Positions 28,992 through 37,016 of a DNA stretch of 64,000 nt are shown piece after piece. A model generated the notes under the pieces. It saw only the letters and a program-made list of their open reading frames with translations, did no database searches and was not told where the DNA came from. Made by a program: the position numbers and the translations under genes. Position 1 is the first letter of the stretch. Every line of letters starts with the position of its first letter. The stretch is from Bryobacteraceae bacterium (GTDB lineage: Bacteria; Acidobacteriota; Terriglobia; Bryobacterales; Bryobacteraceae): the NCBI GenBank assembly GCA_041394945.1, contig JAWKHH010000004.1, positions 558,001 to 622,000 of the forward strand, in the 5' to 3' direction.

Positions 28992-29016
28992 AGGGCTGGT
29001 GCAATCCCAGCCCTTT
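28992..29016 (+). terminator. Intrinsic terminator or attenuator 24 bp before the CHAT gene
   Basis: A perfect 7-bp stem, GGGCTGG / CCAGCCC, with a 7-nt loop and TTTT directly after it. It ends only 24 nt before the ATG at 29041. If transcription of the CHAT gene starts upstream of the hairpin, this would act as an attenuator. If it starts after it, this is the end of an upstream transcript. Confidence 0.55.
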
Positions 29017-29040
29017 TCGGGGTTTCCCTCTCCGGCTTCG

Positions 29041-31464
29041 ATGAAAGCGATCGTCCCATGCCTGCTGCTGTTGGCGATGACGGGCCGTTCGCCGGGTTCG
29101 CCGGATCCCGGCACGCTCCCTTCAGCGGATGTCGTGCGTTCAATAAAGACCATCCGCACCCTGATCAACGAAACGAACTTCGACGAAGCGCTTCGCTTCG
29201 CGACCTCTCTCGATGGTTGGGCCAGGCAGAACCCCGGTTCCTCCTGGGCCGCATTCGTCCCTCTCTACCGCGGCATCTGCCTGCAGCGGACGTTTCAATT
29301 TCCGGAAGCGATCGCCGCATATGTCCAGGCCCGCGAGACCGCGCTTGCCTCCGGCAACCGGATCGTCGCGAGCACGGCCTCCCATAACCTTTCCAACCTT
29401 CATCTTCAAGCCGGCGCGACCAAAGCGGCATTGGCCGCGGCTGAAGACGCATTGCGCTCCTTCCCGCCCGGCGGTCCGCGCGACCACCTTCTCCAAATTC
29501 AGATTCATCACGCCCGTCTGCTCGCCCGAGACGGCCATTTCGACGAGTTCGAGCGGCGGCTGCGAGAGCTTCTGCTTTCGGCCACCTTTTCGAACAAACG
29601 AACCCAAGAAGCGTGGGTGTGGGAGGCGCTCGGTAACGAGGCCCTGTTCCGCGGAGATACGGCCGAGGCCGGCGACGCATTTTCGCGCGCCTATCGCATC
29701 CGCCTTCTGGCCCGCGATCCCGATGCCGCGAGCACCCTGTGGCGCCTGGGCGAGGTACGGCTGGCGACGGGCGATCCGGCCGGCGCGCTGCGTCTTTTCG
29801 AAGCCGCTTCGGCCGGCAGCCGCAACCTCGAGGGGTCGTTGGCCGCGTGGCGCAGGAACGCGTTGCGCGCCCGGGCGCTGCTGGCCGCGGGCGACCGCGA
29901 ACGCGCGCTGGACCTTTTTCGACGGGCAGCCGCCGACGTGGAGGAATCGCGAATCGGGCTCCTGCCGGCGGACCTGCTTCGCGTGGACGCCGGCGAGGCG
30001 GTGAACATCGTCTTCGATGGATACGTGGAAGCGCTGCTCGCCTCCGGCTCCGCCGACCTGAACGAACTGTCGCGGGCGCTGGTCGGCCGGCGGGCGGCCA
30101 GCCTTCGCGCCGATCCGGTATGGGTGAATCACATCCGCCAATCGCTGCCGCCCGCCTATTGGGCCGCGCTGAATCGCCTGCAGGCGCTGCAGGTGCGGGC
30201 CTACCGGGCTCGGGCGGCGATTCCGGAACTGTCCCGGCTGCGCGGGGAGATGGCCGCGATGGAAGCCGCCGCCGGAGCCGCCGGAGCGCTCGGCGCGACG
30301 CCCAAGCGCCCGTTGGAGCTGGCCGACCTGAGCGCGTCGGAGGCTGTCCTGGTATTCCACTCAGCGGGCCCATCCCGTTTCTTGCTCGCCGGCAGCCGCA
30401 AGGGCTGGACGCTCACCCGCTTGCCGCCCGGCGAGGAACTCCCCCGGCTGTTGCGGCAGTTCGACGCGGCGGTGGCGGAAGGGAATCCTTCGGCGGCCGA
30501 ACTCGGCGAAGGGGCTTATCGGGCGCTCTTCGGAAAGCTGCCCGCGGATATCGCCGGACGCCGATCGTGGATCCTCCTTCTTGCCGACAGCTTGTTCCGA
30601 ACCCCGTTCGCCGCGATGGTTGTCTCGAAGGACGGCGGCCGCCCGCGTTACCTCGTTGAGGACCACGCGCTGAAAGTCGCGCCGGGGCTTTGGACGCGTG
30701 ACCGGGTGAATCCAGCGGGTCCGGCCGGGCTGAGTTTTCTCGGCGTCGGCGACCCGATCTACAACGCCGCCGACCCACGGCGCAAGGCAATGGATCTGAC
30801 CATGCCCGGTGTCGAACTACCGCGTCTCGCTGGCTCGGGCCGCGAGGTTCAATCGTGTGCGGCGCTCTTCGGGCGCAACCAGGTACTGACTGGCGAGGCC
30901 GCATCGCTGGCGCGGCTGGCTTCGGCCCTCGCGGAGCCCGATGTGATTCACATCGCTTCGCACGCTCTGCCGGCGCCGGATTCGCCGGCCGAGACCCTGT
31001 TGGCGTTATCGCTCGGGCCGATGGGCGCGCCGGAGCTTCTCAGTCCGGAATGGATCTCGTCGCGGCGGGTTCGGGCTCGGGTGGTGGTGATGAACGGGTG
31101 CCGGTCCGGCGGCGGCGAGACTCGCCCTGGCGAGGGCCTGATGGGGCTGACGAGGGCGTGGCTCTATGCCGGCGCCGGATCGGTGGTGGCGACTTACTGG
31201 CCGACGGTGGATGATTCCGGAGAAATCATCGCCGAATTTTATCGGAATTGGAGGCGGTCGGATTTCGCGGCATCCTCCCCGGAAGAGGCGCTGCGGCAGG
31301 CGCAGATTTCAATGATTTCACTGGGCGGGTGGAGGGCGAATCCGCGCTACTGGGGTGCGTATTTTCTCTCCAGTGCGGGTAGCGAACCCGCCAACGCGGG
31401 GGTTGTCAGATCAGGTGGATCCCCTATAAAATCTGGGAGTAAACCTGTTGCGATTGCCCGGTAG
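29041..31464 (+). CDS. Secreted TPR-CHAT caspase-like protein
   Basis: An 807-aa protein. ATG 29041 gives a signal peptide (MKAIVPCLLLLAMTGRS); a GTG 14 codons upstream overlaps the hairpin. Residues about 35-380 are helical TPR-like repeats (for example LRFATSLDGWARQNPG, ALGNEALFRGDTAEAGDAFSRA, LATGDPAGALRLFEAAS). Residues about 430-780 form a CHAT domain (caspase clan): RSWILLLADSLFRTPFAAM, then the catalytic pair His641 in VIHIASHA and Cys687 in VVMNGCRSG, then AWLYAGAGSVVATYWP and the terminal NPRYWGAYFLS. The dyad is intact. CHAT domains are cysteine peptidases that often act in signalling by limited proteolysis. An ECF sigma factor and a membrane zinc-finger protein follow in the same direction. 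Confidence 0.9.
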   Translation: MKAIVPCLLLLAMTGRSPGSPDPGTLPSADVVRSIKTIRTLINETNFDEALRFATSLDGWARQNPGSSWAAFVPLYRGICLQRTFQFPEAIAAYVQARETALASGNRIVASTASHNLSNLHLQAGATKAALAAAEDALRSFPPGGPRDHLLQIQIHHARLLARDGHFDEFERRLRELLLSATFSNKRTQEAWVWEALGNEALFRGDTAEAGDAFSRAYRIRLLARDPDAASTLWRLGEVRLATGDPAGALRLFEAASAGSRNLEGSLAAWRRNALRARALLAAGDRERALDLFRRAAADVEESRIGLLPADLLRVDAGEAVNIVFDGYVEALLASGSADLNELSRALVGRRAASLRADPVWVNHIRQSLPPAYWAALNRLQALQVRAYRARAAIPELSRLRGEMAAMEAAAGAAGALGATPKRPLELADLSASEAVLVFHSAGPSRFLLAGSRKGWTLTRLPPGEELPRLLRQFDAAVAEGNPSAAELGEGAYRALFGKLPADIAGRRSWILLLADSLFRTPFAAMVVSKDGGRPRYLVEDHALKVAPGLWTRDRVNPAGPAGLSFLGVGDPIYNAADPRRKAMDLTMPGVELPRLAGSGREVQSCAALFGRNQVLTGEAASLARLASALAEPDVIHIASHALPAPDSPAETLLALSLGPMGAPELLSPEWISSRRVRARVVVMNGCRSGGGETRPGEGLMGLTRAWLYAGAGSVVATYWPTVDDSGEIIAEFYRNWRRSDFAASSPEEALRQAQISMISLGGWRANPRYWGAYFLSSAGSEPANAGVVRSGGSPIKSGSKPVAIAR

Positions 31465-31526
31465 AAGCGGTTGGGGAGTGGACTAGACCAGTCATCCCCC
31501 CAAGCTTACGAGGGTTCTTAACCTCC

Positions 31527-31551
31527 GGAACCTTACGAATCGATCGTCGTT
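31527..31551 (+). promoter_or_regulatory. Candidate ECF-type promoter before the sigma factor gene
   Basis: GGAAC (31527-31531) and CGTT (31548-31551) are separated by 16 nt, the general pattern of promoters read by ECF sigma factors, 115 bp before the sigma gene start. Such genes often control themselves. The pattern is short, so chance is possible. The rest of the 31465-31666 gap shows no gene. Confidence 0.25.
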
Positions 31552-31666
31552 CGAATCCGCTTTTTCATCTAGACAAGCACGAAACCGGAAGCGGAGTGCG
31601 CCTTCCAGAACCTTGGCCACCGAAAGCGGCCGGCCGTGCCAACTCCGCAAAAAGAAAGCCATAAAA

Positions 31667-32362
31667 ATGTCTGCTCTTGGACACATAGCGACCATGCCCA
31701 AAATACCCGGCTCGGCAGCCCGGAGCGAAGCGCCCGTCCGTGGCGCCGCCGAGCAGCTTACCGCCGACGGTGCGCGCTGGCGCAGCCTGGTGTCGAGGAT
31801 CCGATCCGGAGACGACTCCGGCATGCGTGAGCTTTACGAGATCTTCCACAAGGGCGTACGGTTCTACCTGTGCCGTCAACTGGGTGTGCAGGAATTGGAA
31901 GACAAGGTCCACGACACGTTTCTCATTGTCGTGGAGGCGATTCGGGCAGGCGAGTTGCGGGAACCGGAACGCCTGATGGGTTTCGTTCGCACGGTAGTGC
32001 GGCGGCAAGTGGCGGCGCACATCGACCAGGCGGTCCAGGACCGTAAGGAGAGAGCCGATCTCGACGTCGGTATCCGCGTGCCTGACCTTCGGCAGAGCCC
32101 CGAAGAAAAGTGCGAGTCTTCCGAACGGGCGGAACTGATGGAAGAAGTGCTCGCCGACCTGTCCGGCCGCGATCGCGAAATCCTGATCCGCTTCTACCTG
32201 CGCGAGCAGGCACAGGAGCAGATCTGTTCCGAGATGGAACTGACCACCACGCAGTTCCGCTTGCTGAAGTCCCGCGCCAAAGCGCGTTTTGGCGAGTTGG
32301 GAAGAAAAAAGCTCGTCCAACGTTCCCTCCGCAGATTTTCAGTGAGAGGAAATCAAGCCTAA
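31667..32362 (+). CDS. ECF-type RNA polymerase sigma factor
   Basis: A 231-aa protein from ATG 31667; ATG 31694 is an alternative because neither has a strong ribosome site. Region 2 spans about 53-120 (MRELYEIFHKGVRFYLCRQLG, ELEDKVHDTFLIVVEAI, MGFVRTVVRRQVAAHID). Region 4 spans about 157-210 (MEEVLADLSGRDREILIRFYL, then the helix-turn-helix QICSEMELTTTQFRLLKSRAK). There is no region 1 or 3, as expected for the class. The linker (120-157) is charged. It sits between the TPR-CHAT gene and a zf-HC2-like membrane protein, which is the expected partner anti-sigma factor. The target genes are unknown. Confidence 0.9.
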   Translation: MSALGHIATMPKIPGSAARSEAPVRGAAEQLTADGARWRSLVSRIRSGDDSGMRELYEIFHKGVRFYLCRQLGVQELEDKVHDTFLIVVEAIRAGELREPERLMGFVRTVVRRQVAAHIDQAVQDRKERADLDVGIRVPDLRQSPEEKCESSERAELMEEVLADLSGRDREILIRFYLREQAQEQICSEMELTTTQFRLLKSRAKARFGELGRKKLVQRSLRRFSVRGNQA

Positions 32363-32364
32363 AA

Positions 32365-32424
32365 CTACTATCAGGTCATGACGGCGCATCGAGGACTAGG
32401 CGCCGCCGCCTGACGAGATAGTAG
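32365..32424. repeat. Long inverted repeat between sigma and anti-sigma genes
   Basis: CTACTATCAGGTCA (32365-32378) pairs with TGACGAGATAGTAG (32411-32424) at 12 of 14 positions. Inside it GGCGC and GGCGCC can pair as an inner stem. It begins 3 bp after the sigma stop codon. It could be a terminator without a T tract, or an mRNA structure that lowers expression of the downstream anti-sigma gene relative to the sigma gene. Confidence 0.6.
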
Positions 32425-32512
32425 CAGCACGCCTGTGTGTCGAGGTCCGCCTCGGGGCGCAGAGCGCAAATCACAAGGGCTTGGTATCGCTAACTGCGTG
32501 GAGGAAACGTTT

Positions 32513-33136
32513 ATGGACTGGTCTCATGGACACCCCGACGAGGAGGCGCTGGAGAGCTATTCCCTCGGGACGATGCCTGACGACGAAGAGACGGCGTTCG
32601 AAGAGCACCTTCTTCTTTGTGAACCCTGTCAGAAACGGGTGGAAGAGACGGACGACTACGTGCGAGCGGTGCGCACGGCGGCAGCCCGGCTCGAACAGCG
32701 GCGCACGGTGGAAAAGCCATCGGTGACGCCGATTCGCCTGGTTCCAAAACTCCGATCGTTCTTTCCTGTTCCGCTGGCGGGAGCGCTGGCCGCGGGCGTG
32801 TTGGCGGTGGTGTTTATGACGCCCGAGTCCCCGCGAGTGCTGGGCACCGCCGACGTCCGGTTGACGGCTTCGCGCGGCGCCTCGACCACCTTGGCCGTCA
32901 CGGCGCCGGCGCATCATGAAATCCGGATGGATCTCGACGCTGACGCGCTTCCGGTCCGCGACCGCTATCTGATCTCGCTGGCCGATGGCCGCGGGCGCGT
33001 CCTTTGGCAGACGCCCGCGACGCCGGAGCACCTCCAAGTGACCTATCCGGCAGGCTGCGAGCCGGGCTCCTACTGGGTCCGGATCGCCGACGACTCCGGG
33101 GCGCTGCTTCGGGAATACGGGCTTCGCGTGGAGTAA
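32513..33136 (+). CDS. Membrane-anchored zinc-finger (zf-HC2-like) anti-sigma protein
   Basis: A 207-aa protein from ATG 32513 with GGAGG 8 nt upstream. Residues 1-65 form a small cytoplasmic domain with H32-x3-C36-x2-C39 (EHLLLCEPC), the zinc signature of ZAS/zf-HC2 anti-sigma factors, preceded by HPDEEALESYSLGTM. One membrane helix lies at about 86-102 (VPLAGALAAGVLAVVFM). Residues 103-207 would face the periplasm and look beta-rich (ADVRLTASRGASTTLAVTAP, YLISLADGRGRVLWQTP, GSYWVRIADDSGALL). Expected role: hold the adjacent ECF sigma factor inactive until a signal reaches the outer domain. The neighbouring secreted CHAT protease is on the same side of the membrane as this domain. Confidence 0.85.
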   Translation: MDWSHGHPDEEALESYSLGTMPDDEETAFEEHLLLCEPCQKRVEETDDYVRAVRTAAARLEQRRTVEKPSVTPIRLVPKLRSFFPVPLAGALAAGVLAVVFMTPESPRVLGTADVRLTASRGASTTLAVTAPAHHEIRMDLDADALPVRDRYLISLADGRGRVLWQTPATPEHLQVTYPAGCEPGSYWVRIADDSGALLREYGLRVE

Positions 33137-33141
33137 TCCGC

Positions 33142-34428
33142 CTACCGCAGCCGCTCACGATCGAACGTGAGCCCGAGGAAGACGAGGCACATCTCGTCTT
33201 CCGTGCCCTCACCCCAAGTCACCGTCTTCAGCGGATTGTTCGGGTTCCGCGGATTGCCCTCGGTATTGTCGTAGCGGCAGGAGAGCCGGACGCGCGAAAA
33301 GGCGGGCAACGCCACCGGCTCGACATAGGTGTAGGGGCCCTGCCAGTTGAAATCCCAATTATCGATGTAAACCAGGGGCGTTTCTTCGCCGCGCGGTGAA
33401 ACAATGTCAGCCTTGATCTGCCGCCCGAGCAGGTGCATGTGCGGGAAGACGCTGACGACGTGCGCGTCGAGCAGGGGCGGCACCGGGAACTCGGCGCGGA
33501 CCTCGTGATCGGACTCGCCCGCCGGGATCGTCATGTTGATCCGGCCGCGGAGATCGATCGGAAGAACGGGAATGAATAGCAGCCGCCGTTCGACGGGCGC
33601 CTTGGAGAAGTAGATGCCAATGCGCGTCTGGTCCGGCGCTGTTCCGCCGCGGGCGTAATAGTGAACCTGCATGACGACACGCGCCTTCGGCGGAAGCTGC
33701 ATGGCGACGCCATCGGGCAGGTGCGCGGGCCGCGTTCCTGGCGCCCACCCGCCGAGCGAGACTCCGTTGGTCAGGAGCGCTGCCGGCCCGCCGAGGGAGG
33801 TTCCCGGGCCGCCGAAGCAGGTGTAGCCGGGCTCTTCGTCCTTGGCGTCCAGCGCTTCGGCTTCGCCGGAAGTATCGAGGTAGAGAATTACGTGGTGCAC
33901 GTAGCGCCGGTCGCCGGGCAGGATGTCGACGGCGGAGACAAACCGGGTTTCTTCGAACTCGGTGGGAAGGACGAAGCAGCGGTACATGTCGCGGCCGCGG
34001 GGCGGCTGGTAGGCTTCCGGCATTTCGAGCGTCAGATCCGGGTCCCCGAGCACCCAGTCGCCGCGCGGCGCGGTGGCTTCGGGCAGTTCGGCATCGTCGC
34101 CGTAGGGGACGCCGGCCTCCACCCATTGCACGATCTGGGCGCGTTCATCGTCGGGAAGCGCGAGTGATCCGCGGAAGTCGCCGTGGCCGGGGACTGGCTT
34201 CCATGGGGGCATGATGCGATCGGTGATCACGCGGACGATGTCTTCCCGGAAGTCCGCGGCCGCTTCGTAGGTATCGAGCGCAAACGGGGCGATGTCGTGC
34301 GCGCGGTGGCACTGGGTGCACCTTGCGGTCAGAATACGGGAGATCTCCCGCGTGTAGGTAGGCTGCGCGGAGGCGGCTGCCGCCAGCAAGCCGAGAAGGG
34401 CGGTGATTACTGCCGGTCGCGTCGTCAT
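33142..34428 (-). CDS. Secreted cytochrome c - copper type II monooxygenase-like fusion
   Basis: A 428-aa protein with a signal peptide (MTTRPAVITALLGLLAAAASA). A short haem c domain follows with C37-x2-C40-H41 (CTQCH), the region RAHDIAPFALDTYE, and MPPWKPVPG as a possible Met ligand. From about residue 150 it resembles ascorbate-dependent copper monooxygenases (PHM/DBM fold): RRYVHHVILYLD (His pair for the first copper), MQVHYYARGG and VFPHMHLLG. Both copper-ligand sets seem present. It could hydroxylate a substrate in the periplasm, with electrons passed through the haem. It ends 5 bp from the anti-sigma gene, convergent, and its neighbour on the minus strand is CehA-like. The substrate is unknown. 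Confidence 0.82.
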   Translation of the reverse strand: MTTRPAVITALLGLLAAAASAQPTYTREISRILTARCTQCHRAHDIAPFALDTYEAAADFREDIVRVITDRIMPPWKPVPGHGDFRGSLALPDDERAQIVQWVEAGVPYGDDAELPEATAPRGDWVLGDPDLTLEMPEAYQPPRGRDMYRCFVLPTEFEETRFVSAVDILPGDRRYVHHVILYLDTSGEAEALDAKDEEPGYTCFGGPGTSLGGPAALLTNGVSLGGWAPGTRPAHLPDGVAMQLPPKARVVMQVHYYARGGTAPDQTRIGIYFSKAPVERRLLFIPVLPIDLRGRINMTIPAGESDHEVRAEFPVPPLLDAHVVSVFPHMHLLGRQIKADIVSPRGEETPLVYIDNWDFNWQGPYTYVEPVALPAFSRVRLSCRYDNTEGNPRNPNNPLKTVTWGEGTEDEMCLVFLGLTFDRERLR

Positions 34429-34473
34429 CGATTCTCCAGCGGACTTTCCCCTATTGTCTCCGATTTCCGGCGC

Positions 34474-36012
34474 TTACGGCTCGCGGAGTTCGGCGAGGGC
34501 GTGTGCGGCCGTTTCGAAGAACTCGTCACGCTGAGGCGTTCCGGGGAACCGGATTTCCGCCGAACGGAAGAACTCGACTTCGGCTTCCAACTTCGCGGCG
34601 AGGCTGGCGCGTGCGGCGGGGACGTGGACGGGTTTGCCGTCGCGGAGAACGTAGACGGGGTTGGTGTGCGCCTGGAGCACTGGAAGCGATTCGGGATCGC
34701 CGGGTAGCTTGCGGGCGCGGGTGCGCGCGGCGATCCAGCAACTCTCCGGGCACTCGATGCGTGCTTCGATCTCCGGACCCGGGCCGGCGGCGATCACCTC
34801 GCCGTTGCGCACGATCTCCACGGCCTCGAGCGGACGGAAGAAGGCGGCGCGGGCGGTGGCCGTACCGGCCGCGCGGTCGTGGCTGAGTTCGACGATGGGA
34901 CCGTTGGTGACGGTGATAGCGCCATCGCGCACGGCCCGCGCCCAGGTTTCATACGACGACTCGCGGCCGGGCGGCGCTTTGGTGACCGCGCGTTCGGGTC
35001 CGATGAGCGGCAGCCAGTTGGGCCACGGCGTTCGGCCGTTGAGGTTCACGGGAAAGTCGCTGCCGGCAATGCCGGTGACTTTCAGTCCGGCGTTAAGCAA
35101 CTCGTACCAGGGCTCGAGCTTGAGCACGCCGAACTGGAACACTTCGACGAAATCGATATTGCCGAGGACGGCGTCGATGTAGATCGCGCTGTGTTGGGGC
35201 GGTTGGAAGAAATGCGCATAGCCGACCGTCGCGCCCTCGCGGCGGCCGGCGGCGAACAGGAGGGAGGGAAACGGGTACGATTCCGGCGTGTTCGCGTACA
35301 TCAGTCCGGTGGAGAGCGGCCGAATGAGGCGGCGCGGGCCGAGGATGTTGATGTGGCCCCAGAATTCGTTGCGGGACTCGTGCCCGGAGCGGATGGAGTA
35401 GCGGCCGCGGCGCGCTTCGGCGGCGGGACCGAAGCCGTATTGCGGCGCGGCGTCCATCTGGCGCTGGAGTTGGAGGAAGTTGCCGACGGTGAGGTCTTCA
35501 GCCTCGAGCCAGGAAAGGAAAAGCGGATCGTCGGGGCGCTCGCGGGTGAGATGAATGTGGTCGTCTGCGGTGATCCACTGCGCGGGGTCGACGCCGGTCC
35601 AGGGCTTGAGCGGCAGCGTGACGGTGCGCGATTCCTCGGGCTTCAGTGTGAAGCTCTCCGACGCAGGAGTGTAGAAGAAGCCGCGATAGGCTTCGAGCGT
35701 GTATTCACCGGGCGGCAATTGGAAGGTCGCCGCGCCTTTGAGAAGAAGGTAGTGATACTGATCGCGGCAGATGACCTCCACGGCCGCCGGGTCCGGCTTG
35801 CGGAGGAACGGGCGATCCCGATAAAACACGTCGGACTTCAGCGGCAGCACCCCGTCGACGGGCGTGAGGCGGAAAGGCGAGTTGCCCTTGCGCAGATAGA
35901 TGCGGGAGGGCATCCCCGGACCGGTCTGGACGGTGAGCGTCGCCGAGCCAATGGGCCGCTGGGCCCACACGAGCAGCAGCGTGAACAGCAGCGCGAGCGC
36001 AAGGCGGAGCAT
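34474..36012 (-). CDS. CehA/McbA-like (PHP-type) secreted metallohydrolase
   Basis: A 512-aa protein with a signal peptide (MLRLALALLFTLLLVWAQ). Residues 20-140 form a beta-rich carbohydrate-binding-like region (GSATLTVQTGPGMPSRIYL, LPPGEYTLEAYRGFFY). The PHP-like catalytic core starts at WITADDHIHLTRE (H-x-H metal site) and continues with IRSGHESRNEFWGHINI, ATVGYAHFFQP, and GLKVTGIAGSDFPVN. The C-terminal part is another beta domain (FFRPLEAVEIVRNGEV). Family members hydrolyse carbamates and phosphoesters. A perfect TATAAT box lies 8 nt before the start. Confidence 0.85.
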   Translation of the reverse strand: MLRLALALLFTLLLVWAQRPIGSATLTVQTGPGMPSRIYLRKGNSPFRLTPVDGVLPLKSDVFYRDRPFLRKPDPAAVEVICRDQYHYLLLKGAATFQLPPGEYTLEAYRGFFYTPASESFTLKPEESRTVTLPLKPWTGVDPAQWITADDHIHLTRERPDDPLFLSWLEAEDLTVGNFLQLQRQMDAAPQYGFGPAAEARRGRYSIRSGHESRNEFWGHINILGPRRLIRPLSTGLMYANTPESYPFPSLLFAAGRREGATVGYAHFFQPPQHSAIYIDAVLGNIDFVEVFQFGVLKLEPWYELLNAGLKVTGIAGSDFPVNLNGRTPWPNWLPLIGPERAVTKAPPGRESSYETWARAVRDGAITVTNGPIVELSHDRAAGTATARAAFFRPLEAVEIVRNGEVIAAGPGPEIEARIECPESCWIAARTRARKLPGDPESLPVLQAHTNPVYVLRDGKPVHVPAARASLAAKLEAEVEFFRSAEIRFPGTPQRDEFFETAAHALAELREP

Positions 36013-36020
36013 CGCGGACG

Positions 36021-36026
36021 ATTATA
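36021..36026 (-). promoter_or_regulatory. Consensus -10 box directly before the CehA-like gene (leaderless candidate)
   Basis: The minus strand reads TATAAT, then 8 nt, then the ATG at 36012. No ribosome site fits in 8 nt. The same AT patch read on the plus strand (TTATAA) could serve the divergent SMP-30 gene, whose ATG lies about 27 bp away with GAGGAGG before it. Confidence 0.45.
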
Positions 36027-36052
36027 AGCCGGTTGTGCCATGCTGAGGAGGC

Positions 36053-36979
36053 ATGGCTTGGAAATTCGAACTGCTCGACCCCCCGTATGGCAACGTGAGC
36101 GAGGGCCCCGTTTGGAACGGATCGTACCTGCTCTACACGCAGATCCAACGGAGCCGCATCATGAAGTACGATCCGGCGTCGGGCGCGCTGACGGTCCATC
36201 GCGAAGGCTCCAATCATTCGAACGGGCTCGCCTATGACGCGCAGGGCCGACTGTATGCGTGCGAGGGCGGCGACGTTGAGAACGGCCGCCGCGTGGTGCG
36301 CTATACCGAGACGGGCGTGGATGTCGTCGCCGCGGGCTACGACGGCAAGCGGTTCAACATTCCGAACGATCTCGTGGTCGACTCGGCCGGGCGTGTGTGG
36401 TTCACCGATCCTTTCTATGAAGGCGCGGCCGGGCCGTGGAGCGCGGACCGTACGCACAAGGATTTGGATCATGACTCCGTGTATCGCGCCGATCCACAGG
36501 CCGCCGGCGCGTGGAGCCTCACGCGGCTGACGTTCGACACCACGCGTCCGAACGGGCTGCTGTTCTCGCTCGATTCGAAGACGCTCTACGTGGCGCAGAG
36601 CGGGCGCACTCCGGAAGAGAAACGCCAACTGCGCGCGTATCCGGTGAAGGCGGACTTGTCGCTCGGCCCGGCCGCGGTGCTGCACGACTTCGGCGCCCAT
36701 CGTGGGATCGACGGCATGGCGCTCGACGCCGAGGGCAACATCGTGGCGACGGCGGGCTGGGAGAACGGCGGGCCGGGGCCTTCGATCTACGTGTTCTCGC
36801 CTTCGGGCGAGGTGCTGGAGCGGCATCCGGTGGAGTGCAAGCGGCCGACCAACTGCTGCTTCGCCGGTGCGGATTTGACCGAACTCTACGTGACGTCGAC
36901 CGAAGGCCACCTGTTCCGCGCGCGCACGGAGCGGCGCGGGCTGGCGATGTTTCCTTTGGGCTCCTGGCCGGCGGTGTAG
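36053..36979 (+). CDS. SMP-30/gluconolactonase family sugar lactonase
   Basis: A 308-aa six-bladed beta-propeller with no signal peptide, so cytoplasmic. Family marks: a first metal ligand in NVSEGPVWNGSYLL (Glu), SNGLAYDAQGRLYACEGG, FNIPNDLVVDSAGRVWFTDPFY (Asn-Asp ligands), TRPNGLLFSLDSKTLYVAQ, and GIDGMALDAEGNIVATAG. These proteins open aldonolactones using a divalent metal. The ATG at 36053 has GAGGAGG 3-9 nt upstream. Downstream are a sugar-acid dehydratase, an aldolase and an alcohol dehydrogenase, though the PadR-permease pair lies between. Confidence 0.9.
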   Translation: MAWKFELLDPPYGNVSEGPVWNGSYLLYTQIQRSRIMKYDPASGALTVHREGSNHSNGLAYDAQGRLYACEGGDVENGRRVVRYTETGVDVVAAGYDGKRFNIPNDLVVDSAGRVWFTDPFYEGAAGPWSADRTHKDLDHDSVYRADPQAAGAWSLTRLTFDTTRPNGLLFSLDSKTLYVAQSGRTPEEKRQLRAYPVKADLSLGPAAVLHDFGAHRGIDGMALDAEGNIVATAGWENGGPGPSIYVFSPSGEVLERHPVECKRPTNCCFAGADLTELYVTSTEGHLFRARTERRGLAMFPLGSWPAV

Positions 36980-37016
36980 GCGGCCGGGTTGCACGCGCCG
37001 GCCCCGTTGTGGGACA

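Larger units (their letters stand above)
28669..29040. other. Gene-free region with a chain of six hairpins
   Basis: No gene of convincing length lies in these 372 bp. Hairpins seen in order: 28732-28764 (imperfect, with TTT after it); 28791-28806 (GAAGGG, CACG loop, CCCTTC); 28874-28891 (TAGCGCC, TGCG, GGCGCTA); 28902-28921 (CGTGCG ... CGCACG); 28937-28955 (GCTTCT ... AGAAGC); 28992-29012 (GGGCTGG ... CCAGCCC, then TTTT). A mini-ORF of 17 codons (ATG 28816 to TAA 28869, MSDEPIIIVPDPPALWF) lies between the second and third but has no ribosome site. The region could hold a small RNA or a structured 5' leader for the CHAT gene. Confidence 0.45.

Noticed and set aside
31465..31666. Possible tRNA: GTTCGAATC T-loop-like text near 31549
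   Set aside because: The sides of the loop do not pair (CGTCG against CCGCT) and no acceptor or anticodon stem can be drawn.
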